Of a stretch of 64,000 nucleotides of DNA, positions 26,389 to 34,167 are shown one piece after another. Numbering within the stretch: position 1 is the first letter of the stretch; every line of letters starts with the position of its first letter. A program made the position numbers and the translations under genes. The notes below the pieces were generated by a model. That model did no database searches and had not been told where the DNA came from. It worked only from the letters and a program-made list of their open reading frames with translations. Origin of the DNA: Acetobacterium wieringae (lineage in GTDB: Bacteria > Bacillota > Clostridia > Eubacteriales > Eubacteriaceae); assembly GCF_026646375.1 (NCBI RefSeq), contig NZ_JAIPPU010000001.1, positions 186,001 to 250,000 of the forward strand, read 5' to 3'.

Positions 26389-27405
26389 TTAATTGTAAAC
26401 TGTTTTGCTTAAACGATTTGCTTCATCGACGATCCAGCCGTTAACTTCCTGAACCTTGGGGTCAAAATAATCCAGTGAGGTCAGCATCCCATTGAAGATG
26501 AAGCCACCATCCCCGGCAAGGCGATCAAAGGTATTTCGAACCGCTTCCCGGACTTCTTCTTCATCGACCACTGGCCAGGTGCTCGGCATTCTAAACTCAA
26601 AGCCGCCGTTGATTGCCAGCTTGGCCCCATATTTCTGTTTCATTCCCACCAGATCATTTTCAACTTGAGCGGGATCCCAGACGTTAACCCCGATGTCCAC
26701 CATTGAGGGGATCAAATCTTCACAGCGCCCACAATTATGGTAAAAAATTGGAATGTTCTCGTCTCTGACCAGATCCAGGCATTTCTTATAACGAGGCACA
26801 AATATTTCTTCAAATAATTTTGGCGAAATAAAGGGGTTGAGTTTTGAAGCGGTATCATCGAGCAGGTAATAGCCTTCCGGTTTATAAAAGTGGAGCAGAT
26901 TTTTGGTGATATAGAGGGAGTGTTCCAACATGTAGTCAAGCAGCTCTTCAACCTCTTCCTGTTCTTCATAGATGGCACAAAGTCCTTCGGTAAAGCCCAT
27001 AAACCCGATGAATTGCTGAAATAAGTCGGCAAATCCGCTGAGAACAAAGGCCGTTTGGTCAGGATCCTGAACGTATTTTTTACGGTCTGCCCGGGCTGCT
27101 GCTTCCCAGTCAAAGCCGGTGTAGTCTGGCGCTTTAATCACATCCCGCCATTTAGTCACATCGGTCAAAATAAAGTCATTGGGTTTTGGCAGGGCGGCAA
27201 AATTAATTTCTTCACCGGTTACAAAGGTGACGCCCCAAGGGTCGACACCGCCCCCAGGCCCCCGAAAGCTCCCTAAAATACAGGGGTCGGCCATGGTAAG
27301 AAGCGGTGCATTAGGGCCGAAATAAGATGAAACCGGCACATATTCCGGCATTTCGCCCCGGGCCACCCGCAAAAAATTTTCTTTTTGAGTTAAATGAGCT
27401 GTCAT
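26389..27405 (-). CDS. uroporphyrinogen decarboxylase-fold methyltransferase (MtaA/CmuA superfamily)
   Basis: 338 residues with the URO-D barrel. The motif IFYHNCGRCEDLIP contains the His-x-Cys pair that binds zinc in MtaA-type methyltransferases, and a glycine-rich GGFIFNG lies near the C-terminus. Such enzymes move methyl groups between a substrate or coenzyme and a corrinoid protein; haem synthesis is unlikely because the substrate-binding N-terminus of true HemE is absent. No corrinoid protein gene is adjacent. The start at 27405 has AAGGAGG 6 nt upstream. It is the first gene of a three-gene operon with a CobW-type GTPase and a His-rich protein. The substrate is unknown. Confidence 0.8.
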   Translation of the reverse strand: MTAHLTQKENFLRVARGEMPEYVPVSSYFGPNAPLLTMADPCILGSFRGPGGGVDPWGVTFVTGEEINFAALPKPNDFILTDVTKWRDVIKAPDYTGFDWEAAARADRKKYVQDPDQTAFVLSGFADLFQQFIGFMGFTEGLCAIYEEQEEVEELLDYMLEHSLYITKNLLHFYKPEGYYLLDDTASKLNPFISPKLFEEIFVPRYKKCLDLVRDENIPIFYHNCGRCEDLIPSMVDIGVNVWDPAQVENDLVGMKQKYGAKLAINGGFEFRMPSTWPVVDEEEVREAVRNTFDRLAGDGGFIFNGMLTSLDYFDPKVQEVNGWIVDEANRLSKTVYN

Positions 27406-27437
27406 GCTTGTCCTCCTTAATGGTTGAATTATAAACA

Positions 27438-27466
27438 AGTTTAATATTCGAAAGTGGTTTTGTCAA
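27438..27466 (-). promoter_or_regulatory. promoter of the URO-D/CobW operon
   Basis: On the minus strand TTGACA (27461-27466), 17-bp spacer, TAAACT (27438-27443), about 33 nt before the start codon. Confidence 0.6.
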
Positions 27467-27495
27467 TACATTTGTAATAATAATTAAATTTACTA

Positions 27496-27509
27496 TAATA
27501 TCGTTTACA
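27496..27509 (-). promoter_or_regulatory. cre-like (CcpA) site upstream of the URO-D/CobW operon
   Basis: TGTAAACGATATTA matches the cre consensus TGWAANCGNTNWCA with one mismatch. It is centred about 70 bp upstream of the predicted start of transcription. Confidence 0.4.
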
Positions 27510-27730
27510 AAAACAATGTTTGCTACGATATCATAATATAATAGATATAATACTTAAAAAAGTATGTGGAATGATCTGTAATTTAATGGGTGTCGAAAAA
27601 ACTCAGATGGATGGTAACTGTAATTTTAAATAAATTCAAAATATGTATGTGAGACAATTCAGGAAGAGCTACTGACAAGAGCCGCTTAGTCAACGGGTTT
27701 AGATAATTCGCTAAAAACGCAGTTAGCTGG

Positions 27731-27759
27731 TTGTGCCGGACTTAAACATAGCATATAAT
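27731..27759 (+). promoter_or_regulatory. promoter of cls
   Basis: TTGTGC (27731-27736), 17-bp spacer, TATAAT (27754-27759). Confidence 0.6.
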
Positions 27760-27845
27760 CTAGAAAAGTAGAAAAATGCAAAATAAGTAGTCAGTGAAAT
27801 CGGGGAGATCCGGTTTTTTATGAAATGAGTGGGAGAGAGGTTGCA

Positions 27846-29372
27846 ATGAGAAGTTCGTCGAACCATTATCAAAACATATTCAGGTTAATAGTCAATGTGG
27901 TTTTAATTGCTTTGCAATTAGGAATCATCGGATTGGTTATCCTGCAGTTTTCTGAAGATGCAGTGGTTGCCTATTGGATTGTTGAAGGGGTGGCAGTTTT
28001 TGTGGTACTTAATATTGTCTATCGCAAAAAGACTGCCGCCTATAAAATTTCATGGATCATTCTTGTGTTGGCGTTTCCGGCCATCGGAATTGTGCTTTAT
28101 TTTATCTGGGGTCGGCAGCGGGTACCTAAAAAATCAAAAAAACGCTGGGATGAAGTGAATCAGCGTACCTTTTTAAGCCTGGAACAGAATCAGGCTGTTT
28201 TAGAATCGATTGATGACAAGAGCATCAGAAAACAGGTGGAACTGGTTCATCGGCTGAGTGATCTGCCGGTTTGGCGAAATACCCAAACGACCTACTTGAA
28301 GCTGGGCGAGGACATGCATCGAGCGAATCTGGCAGCAATTAAAACTGCTGAAAAATTTATTTTTCTGGAATACTTTATTGTTACGGGCGGTAAAATGTAC
28401 GATGAACTGATGGCTGCCCTCTATGAAAGAGCGGCGGCCGGGGTAGAAATCCGGATGATGGTGGACGAGATGGGGAGTCTGTCGACTCTGCCCAAAGATT
28501 TTTATCAGAACTGTGCGGCACACCGGATCAAGAGTATTCCGTATAACCCTTTTTCTCCATCGCTGTTTAAATTTATAAGCTTTCGTGATCACCGCAAGAT
28601 GACCATTGTTGATGGCCGGGTGGCCATCACCGGTGGCATTAATATCGGTGATGAATACATCAATCATAAGGAGCGTTTTGGCCACTGGAAAGATATGGCA
28701 ATTCAACTCGAAGGGGCGGCGGTTTTTAGCCTCACGACCATGTTTATTAATATGTGGGACTATTCTACCGGGGCGGTTTCGCAACTCGATGACTTCAAGG
28801 CGACAGTCGATCCGGAGACAGACAATGAATTGGTGATGCCGTTTTGTGATGGGCCGATGAACCCCCGAAATCCAGCGGCCAACACCTATATGACTATTTT
28901 TGCCAACGCTAAAGAGTATCTTTATCTGACCACTCCTTATCTGATCCTGGATACGGATCTGACGAATTGTATTTTACTGGCAGCCCGTAGCGGAGTGGAT
29001 GTGCGAATTATCACCCCGGGTATTCCTGATAAAAAGCTGGTTTATGCCACCACCCGGGCATTTTATGGCGAGCTGCTGGCGGAAGGAGTGCGGATTTATG
29101 AATACACCCCGGGCTTTATTCACGGCAAGGTACTGGTCACCGACGATCAGGTTGCGATTGTTGGCTCCATCAATATGGATTACCGCAGCCTAACCTGGAA
29201 TTACGAATGCGGTACCTGGGTTTACGGCTCGCAAACGGTGCAGGAGATCAAAGCTGACTTGCTGGATTGTATCAAAGCGAGTCGGGAAGTGCATTATTCG
29301 GATTGGGAGCAAACCGCATTTTTAACAAAAGTGGGGCAGGCAGTTTTAAGAATTATGGCACCATTGATGTAA
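27846..29372 (+). CDS. cls: cardiolipin synthase
   Basis: 508 residues. Two N-terminal membrane helices (about 10-60) anchor a pair of phospholipase D domains. The two HKD motifs are clear: HRKMTIVDG from His249 and HGKVLVTDD from His426, each followed by GSIN or GGIN. The enzyme condenses two phosphatidylglycerols to cardiolipin at the membrane. The start at 27846 follows GAGAGAGG; an ATG at 27825 lies in the same frame but has no good ribosome binding site. The nitrilase-family gene follows after 15 nt and is probably co-transcribed. Confidence 0.93.
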   Translation: MRSSSNHYQNIFRLIVNVVLIALQLGIIGLVILQFSEDAVVAYWIVEGVAVFVVLNIVYRKKTAAYKISWIILVLAFPAIGIVLYFIWGRQRVPKKSKKRWDEVNQRTFLSLEQNQAVLESIDDKSIRKQVELVHRLSDLPVWRNTQTTYLKLGEDMHRANLAAIKTAEKFIFLEYFIVTGGKMYDELMAALYERAAAGVEIRMMVDEMGSLSTLPKDFYQNCAAHRIKSIPYNPFSPSLFKFISFRDHRKMTIVDGRVAITGGINIGDEYINHKERFGHWKDMAIQLEGAAVFSLTTMFINMWDYSTGAVSQLDDFKATVDPETDNELVMPFCDGPMNPRNPAANTYMTIFANAKEYLYLTTPYLILDTDLTNCILLAARSGVDVRIITPGIPDKKLVYATTRAFYGELLAEGVRIYEYTPGFIHGKVLVTDDQVAIVGSINMDYRSLTWNYECGTWVYGSQTVQEIKADLLDCIKASREVHYSDWEQTAFLTKVGQAVLRIMAPLM

Positions 29373-29387
29373 TTGAAAGGATATGAA

Positions 29388-30170
29388 ATGAAAATATGTG
29401 CAATTCAAATGCAGGTGATCCTAAGACAGATTGACGTTAATTATCGTAATGCCGAGGGCTTAATTCGTCGGGCTGCAGCCGTCGGGGCGGATGTAGCCGT
29501 ATTGCCGGAAATGTGGAGCGGTGGGTTTGTTACCGATGATCTGGATGAGCGGTTGGCGGATGGGCAACGGGCGAAAGCGTTTCTGAGCCAATTGGCAGGG
29601 GAACTGCAGATTAACATTGTCGGTGGTTCGGTGGCCACTAAAAAAGGCGGCAGTTTTTACAATACCGGCTACGTGGTAAATCGGCAGGGTACGATTATTG
29701 CCGATTACGACAAGGCCCACCTGTTTAGTTATGCCGGTGAAGACAAGCGTTTCGGGGCGGGCCAGCAGTTGGTGACCTTCGTCCTTGATGGCATTCCCTG
29801 TGGGATCATCATTTGTTATGAGATCCGTTTCCCCGAATGGGCCAGAAAACAGGCGCTGTCTGGCACAAAGGTGCTTTTTGTACCAGCTGAGTGGCCCTTG
29901 CCCCGGGTTAATCACTGGCGGGTTCTGAATCAGGCCCGGGCGATCGAAAATCAGTTTTTTGTGGTCGCCGTCAATGGCTGTGGTGCCGCAGTAAAGGATC
30001 AACAAAACGCCGGTAACTCGATGATCATTGATCCTTTGGGCAAGCTACTGGCAGATGCTGGAGCTGACCCGGAAGAAAAATTGATTATCGCCGATGTGGA
30101 TGTGGCTGAACTGGATCAAACCAGGAAGAGCATGACCGTTTTTAAAGATCGGAGACCCGAATTATATTAA
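29388..30170 (+). CDS. carbon-nitrogen hydrolase (nitrilase superfamily, omega-amidase-like)
   Basis: 260 residues. The catalytic triad of the superfamily is visible: Glu in VLPEMWSGGF, Lys in DKAHLFSY, Cys in IIICYEIRFPEW. The layout and GEDKRFGAGQ loop resemble YafV/Nit2-like omega-amidases, which hydrolyse 2-oxo acid amides, but related amidases cannot be excluded. AAAGGA lies 7 nt before the ATG at 29388. It follows cls closely and ends before a terminator. Confidence 0.88.
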   Translation: MKICAIQMQVILRQIDVNYRNAEGLIRRAAAVGADVAVLPEMWSGGFVTDDLDERLADGQRAKAFLSQLAGELQINIVGGSVATKKGGSFYNTGYVVNRQGTIIADYDKAHLFSYAGEDKRFGAGQQLVTFVLDGIPCGIIICYEIRFPEWARKQALSGTKVLFVPAEWPLPRVNHWRVLNQARAIENQFFVVAVNGCGAAVKDQQNAGNSMIIDPLGKLLADAGADPEEKLIIADVDVAELDQTRKSMTVFKDRRPELY

Positions 30171-30202
30171 GAAAAAAGCATGGATAATCATATTAAACCC
30201 CC

Positions 30203-30237
30203 AAAAGATGCGTTGCCTGGCAGCGGATCTTTTTTTA
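30203..30237 (+). terminator. terminator after the nitrilase-family gene
   Basis: AAAGATgCGTTGC pairs with GCAGCGgATCTTT (one mismatch, one G-T pair), followed by TTTTTTT. Confidence 0.75.
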
Positions 30238-30452
30238 TGGCATCAATAGAACAATGCTCATTGTTTAAAAGCATGGTTTCTGGGTAAGATGACCATAAAA
30301 GCGCTTGGTTTAACAGACTATGATGAACAGACTGCGACCAGATTGTTTGATTGAAGAAGGGAAACAAGTATTTTAGGCAATTGCGAAAGTGTCGTATGCG
30401 GTGCTTTTAGTGTCGCAAGAACGTGAGAAGTATTAAAAAAAGGAGGCTAAAA

Positions 30453-31625
30453 GTGAACGGTATAGTAAAACAAATATTCAGTGGGCTGATCATTGCGGGT
30501 ATCTGCATCGGGATGGTTCCAATTGGCGTTATGGCTAAAGAACAGAACCACGACACCGAATTAATCGATAACGTGGCTTTGGAAGCCGGCGATGAAAACC
30601 AGAGCCTTAATGACGGAGCCAAACAGTCAGAAATTTCGCTTAACAGCATTCATACCGGGGATTACTGGTATGATACGATCGGCGGTGGGATTAGAATTGT
30701 TGCCTATACTGGAAGCGGTGGCAATGTCGATATCCCAGCTACAATTGATGGAAAAAGTGTGCTCGAAATAGGCAGCGATGTGTTTAATGGAAACACCAGC
30801 TTAACAGGTGTTAATCTGCCAAACAGTGTGACAAATCTGGGGCTGCGTTCGTTTTATAATTGTCCCTATCTGGATTCGGTCTTTTTAGGAAATGGTTTAA
30901 CGACCATCGGAAATGGCTCGTTCTGGGGTGCCCAGGCACTGAACAGTATCATTATCCCCAGTTCCGTCACGACCATCGGTTATGCGGCTTTTGCCAATTG
31001 CAATGCTCTGACTAAAATTACTTTTTTAAACAGTACCCTGACTTTTGATGGACAGGTGTTTGGAACCATTCCCCATCTTACCATCTACGGCTATGCCGGT
31101 TCCACTGCAGAATCCTATGCATATGCGAATATGCGACCCTTTGTGAGCCTGCCTGCTTCCTATGTGGATGTGTATTATTCTACGCATGTTCAGAATGTCG
31201 GCTGGCAGAGTGCCAAAAAAAATGGTGAAATCAGTGGGACGGTTGGCCAGGGCCTGCGTCTGGAAGGAATCAAAATTCTGGTGGATAACAGCGAAGTCAA
31301 TGTGGTGATTCAGTATCAGACCCATGTTCAGAATATTGGCTGGCAACCAATGGTCAGCAACGGTACCCTAAGTGGAACAACGGGTCTTAGTCTGCGCCTG
31401 GAAGGAATCCGGGTTGAATTGGATGGTGTGGATGCGGGTAAATATGATGTTTATTATCGCGTTCATGCCCAGAATTATGGTTGGTTGGACTGGGCTAAAA
31501 ACGGAGAGAGTGCTGGTACTGAAGGGATGGCCTTGCGGTTGGAAGGAATACAGATCATCGCCGTACCAAGTGGTTCAGCGGCCCCGGGAGCGACCGCCAT
31601 GCCGTTTGTCAGTAGCTTGAATTAG
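30453..31625 (+). CDS. secreted BspA-type leucine-rich-repeat protein with ChW repeats
   Basis: 390 residues starting at a GTG with AAAGGAGG 6 nt upstream. A Sec signal peptide ends near GVMA-KEQ. Residues about 60-230 carry BspA-type leucine-rich repeats (LRR_5), for example TSLTGVNLPNSVTNLGLRSF and ALNSIIIPSSVTTIGYAAF. Residues about 240-375 carry three ChW repeats (THVQNVGWQ-SGTVGQGLRLEGI and similar) closely like those of the alkaline phosphatase at 23442. No lipobox, sortase motif or C-terminal membrane helix is present, so ChW repeats are the probable means of surface attachment. Likely roles are adhesion or scaffold. Confidence 0.88.
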   Translation: MNGIVKQIFSGLIIAGICIGMVPIGVMAKEQNHDTELIDNVALEAGDENQSLNDGAKQSEISLNSIHTGDYWYDTIGGGIRIVAYTGSGGNVDIPATIDGKSVLEIGSDVFNGNTSLTGVNLPNSVTNLGLRSFYNCPYLDSVFLGNGLTTIGNGSFWGAQALNSIIIPSSVTTIGYAAFANCNALTKITFLNSTLTFDGQVFGTIPHLTIYGYAGSTAESYAYANMRPFVSLPASYVDVYYSTHVQNVGWQSAKKNGEISGTVGQGLRLEGIKILVDNSEVNVVIQYQTHVQNIGWQPMVSNGTLSGTTGLSLRLEGIRVELDGVDAGKYDVYYRVHAQNYGWLDWAKNGESAGTEGMALRLEGIQIIAVPSGSAAPGATAMPFVSSLN

Positions 31626-31845
31626 CAAAACCAAATCAAAAGAAAAAGACTCGGATGAAATGCTGCAACTAAATGCAAACGGCGAATAAAAAAAGATTTT
31701 GAATAATACATATTTTTTTTAAATATTTTTGTTATTTATGATAAAAGAGGGTAAAAACAATACCGTAGTGATAACTGTGTAATGTCACATCAGTTGGGGT
31801 GTGATGTACACAGAAAACAATTCCATTGAAAGGAGGAATAGTGAA

Positions 31846-33111
31846 GTGAAAAAAATGTCGAAATTGATGGCTTTGTTGCTGGTTGTGATGATGGTGTTAA
31901 TGTTAATACCGGTATCAACATTTGCCGCAGAAGAAGTTGTTGAAGAACCAACACTCGTGGTTCTGGAAGTTGAGGGAGCGCCAGTTGATGAGGTGCTAAA
32001 TACCGCAGTAGAAACGCCAGCAGCAGAAACTCCTGCAGCAGAAACGCCAGCGGCGGTTGAGCCAGTGGCAGAAGTACCTGCAGTTGAAACGCCAGCTGCT
32101 GAAACTCCAGCTGCTGATGCACCAGTTGTAGCCGTTGCTGAAGCCCCAGTAATCGAAACTGCAGCAGATGAAGGAACCATTGAGGTAAAAGCAGTTCCTG
32201 CACTCGGTTTATGGAGAGATGCAACAACTTTTATTGATGTACTCCTGAACACCGTCGGTGCTGACTACTCTTATGATGCAATAACCAATGCCTTAACCTT
32301 AAACGGTTTTGTTGGAAAACAGGTTGTTGCAGCAGATATGGGCAGTAATTTTGCCATGATCCTCAAAGGTGATAACCTGGTTGTGAATCCTGATGGCTGC
32401 GCATTTGATGTCGTTGGAAACCTGACAATGGGCGGACCTGGCGAACTGACGGCAGTTGGCGAATATTCAGCAATTCATGTCATGGATGGTGATCTGGTTC
32501 TCAATGATGGAGATTATGAATTAACCGCTTTATCAGGCGATAATACCCATGACACATTTGGTATTCTCGTTGATAATGGCGATTTAATCATCAATGATGG
32601 TTGGCTTGATGCAACTGCAGTCCATACTGGAACCGGCGGAGCTTTTGGTCTTTGGGCAGACAATGATCTGGTAATCAATGGCGGCGATATCGATGTCATT
32701 ACGGATTCAGTTAGTGGCCAGAGTATGGGCATTGGCGCTGGCGATGATGCCATCGTTAAAGGCGGATACACAACTGTTAAATCAACCACCGAAACTGGAG
32801 TAGCAACTGCATTATATGCAGCCAGCTGGGTTGTAATCCGAGATGGTATCCTGGATCTTTGTACCTCTGGCGGTGTTAATCCTCTAGCTATCTATGGTGG
32901 CGAAGGTGTTTGGATCAGTCCTTGCTATGGTGACGTCGATCTGACCGCATCCTGTCTGTATCTGGAACCATATCTCTGTTACCAGAAATCATCTTCTAAC
33001 CCAAAAACTGGTACTCAAGACATGGGTCAAGATGCATTAATGGCTACAATGAGCTTATTAGCACTGATGGGTATGGCTTATCTAATCAGCAAAAAAGAAA
33101 TCAAAGCATAA
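31846..33111 (+). CDS. sortase-anchored surface protein with PA-rich stalk and beta-helix domain
   Basis: 421 residues starting at a GTG with AAAGGAGG 9 nt upstream. Signal peptide to about residue 30 (STFAAEE). Residues about 55-120 are a low-complexity ETPAAETPAA stalk. Residues about 150-370 consist of repeated turns such as GDLVLNDGDYELTA and GDLIINDGWLDATA, which indicate a right-handed beta-helix like the Cthe_2159-type carbohydrate-binding proteins. The C-terminus has NPKTG, a hydrophobic helix and a KKEIK tail: a sorting signal of LPxTG type with a changed first residue. No sortase is in the window. It probably binds polysaccharide at the cell surface. Confidence 0.85.
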   Translation: MKKMSKLMALLLVVMMVLMLIPVSTFAAEEVVEEPTLVVLEVEGAPVDEVLNTAVETPAAETPAAETPAAVEPVAEVPAVETPAAETPAADAPVVAVAEAPVIETAADEGTIEVKAVPALGLWRDATTFIDVLLNTVGADYSYDAITNALTLNGFVGKQVVAADMGSNFAMILKGDNLVVNPDGCAFDVVGNLTMGGPGELTAVGEYSAIHVMDGDLVLNDGDYELTALSGDNTHDTFGILVDNGDLIINDGWLDATAVHTGTGGAFGLWADNDLVINGGDIDVITDSVSGQSMGIGAGDDAIVKGGYTTVKSTTETGVATALYAASWVVIRDGILDLCTSGGVNPLAIYGGEGVWISPCYGDVDLTASCLYLEPYLCYQKSSSNPKTGTQDMGQDALMATMSLLALMGMAYLISKKEIKA

Positions 33112-33190
33112 ATACACACACTATTCAAAAAAAGGCAGTACAGTAGACGAAAACCATTGGTTTTAATTGCGTTCACTGATTGTTAAAAAT

Positions 33191-33246
33191 GAACTCCGAT
33201 TACTGATCGATTCATCACGAAACGGTCAATAAAAGGAGTTCTTTTT
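33191..33246 (+). terminator. terminator after the surface protein gene
   Basis: GAACTCC/GGAGTTC with an inner stem TTACTGATCG/CGGTCAATAA (one mismatch), followed by TTTTT. Confidence 0.7.
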
Positions 33247-33399
33247 AAGTGGCCCTTCAAAAAGAGCACAAACGAGATTATTTTAATGTGAGTTGATAAA
33301 ATATTTCATTGACATCGATTACCGAGGTCGATAAGATTAATATAAAAAACTGGTGATAAATCTGTGAAAAATTTAAATATTTAGTTAAGAGGGATATCA

Positions 33400-33948
33400 A
33401 TGGATGCAAATGATCGAACAAAAGAACGGTTGGCTCAGGGGATTAAAACGCTAATGGTTACAAAGCCTTTAGATAAAATAACCGTTAAAGAAATTGTTGA
33501 TCAGTGCGAATTAACAAGACAGACGTTTTATCGTTATTTTCAGGATAAATATGATTTGGTTAATTGGTATTTTGATAAATTGGCGCAACAATCAATTAAA
33601 CAGATGGGAGTCAGCCTTACGCTGGAAGAAGGTTTAACCCGCAAATTCGCCTTTGTGCGGGCAGAGAAAGATTTTTTTACAGCGGCATTTAAATCCAGTG
33701 ACTGCAATTCAATTTTTGATTACGATTTAAAGCTGATAACCGATTACTATACCAATCGGATTGTTCAAAAAACGGGAAAGCCCCTGGAAACGGATGATCA
33801 ATTCCTGCTGGATATGTATTGTCAGGGATCCATGGATATGACTTTTAAATGGGTGACCGAGGGAATGATCATGGAGCCGGCGGAATTTGCTAAATTACTG
33901 ATTGATGCAATTCCGGAAAAGCTTAAAAACTATTTGTTATTTTTATAG
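33400..33948 (+). CDS. TetR/AcrR family transcriptional regulator (DhaS-like)
   Basis: 182 residues. The N-terminal helix-turn-helix is KITVKEIVDQCELTRQTFYR followed by YFQDKYDLVNWYF. The C-terminal ligand domain resembles the TetR_C_7 group found in DhaS, an activator of dihydroxyacetone kinase genes. It precedes the alcohol dehydrogenase gene, separated by a strong terminator and a palindromic site, so control of that gene is likely. The inducer is unknown. Confidence 0.85.
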   Translation: MDANDRTKERLAQGIKTLMVTKPLDKITVKEIVDQCELTRQTFYRYFQDKYDLVNWYFDKLAQQSIKQMGVSLTLEEGLTRKFAFVRAEKDFFTAAFKSSDCNSIFDYDLKLITDYYTNRIVQKTGKPLETDDQFLLDMYCQGSMDMTFKWVTEGMIMEPAEFAKLLIDAIPEKLKNYLLFL

Positions 33949-33966
33949 GTTCATATTTTTTTATTA

Positions 33967-34026
33967 AGCCGATCTTTATCTGATTAGTGACAAGTTCCCT
34001 GTCATCGGATAGCGATCGGCTTTTTT
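33967..34026 (+). terminator. terminator after the TetR gene
   Basis: AAGCCGATC/GATCGGCTT with an inner stem including TGACA/TGTCA, followed by TTTTTT. Confidence 0.85.
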
Positions 34027-34054
34027 GATTAGATAAGTTACACATTGCAATAAT

Positions 34055-34070
34055 TGTCACATATGTGACA
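34055..34070. promoter_or_regulatory. perfect palindrome upstream of the alcohol dehydrogenase gene
   Basis: TGTCACATATGTGACA is a perfect 16-bp palindrome, about 20 bp upstream of a plausible TTGAAT-16-TAGAAT promoter (34089-34116). A second inverted repeat, AACTGT-TT-ACAGTT, lies at 34130-34143 within the leader. Both are candidate binding sites for the adjacent TetR protein. Confidence 0.55.
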
Positions 34071-34167
34071 GATAGATGGCGGTGTCAATTGAATCCTATC
34101 AAAAAATTGGTAGAATTAGAGAAAAGTGTAACTGTTTACAGTTGAGAAAAATTTGGAGGTACCCAAA

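Larger units (their letters stand above)
27406..27845. other. divergent intergenic region with promoters and a cre-like site
   Basis: An AT-rich region. For the minus-strand operon it holds TTGACA/TAAACT and a cre-like site. For cls it holds a promoter at 27731-27759 and a small hairpin with a T-run (ATCGG/CCGGT, then TTTTTT, 27797-27822) just before the gene, which could attenuate it. An inverted repeat ATATCGT/ACGATAT spans about 27498-27531. Confidence 0.5.

Noticed and set aside
28200-28784. 194-codon minus-strand frame opposite cls
   Set aside because: Shadow of the cardiolipin synthase frame, without family likeness or ribosome binding site.
30279-30354. Small frame upstream of the leucine-rich-repeat gene
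   Set aside because: About 21 codons, no ribosome binding site and no recognised family.
31785-32252. Long minus-strand frames rich in Ser/Thr/Ala/Gly opposite the surface protein gene
   Set aside because: They are mirror images of the PA-rich repeat stalk on the plus strand, have no ribosome binding site, and overlap a well-supported gene.
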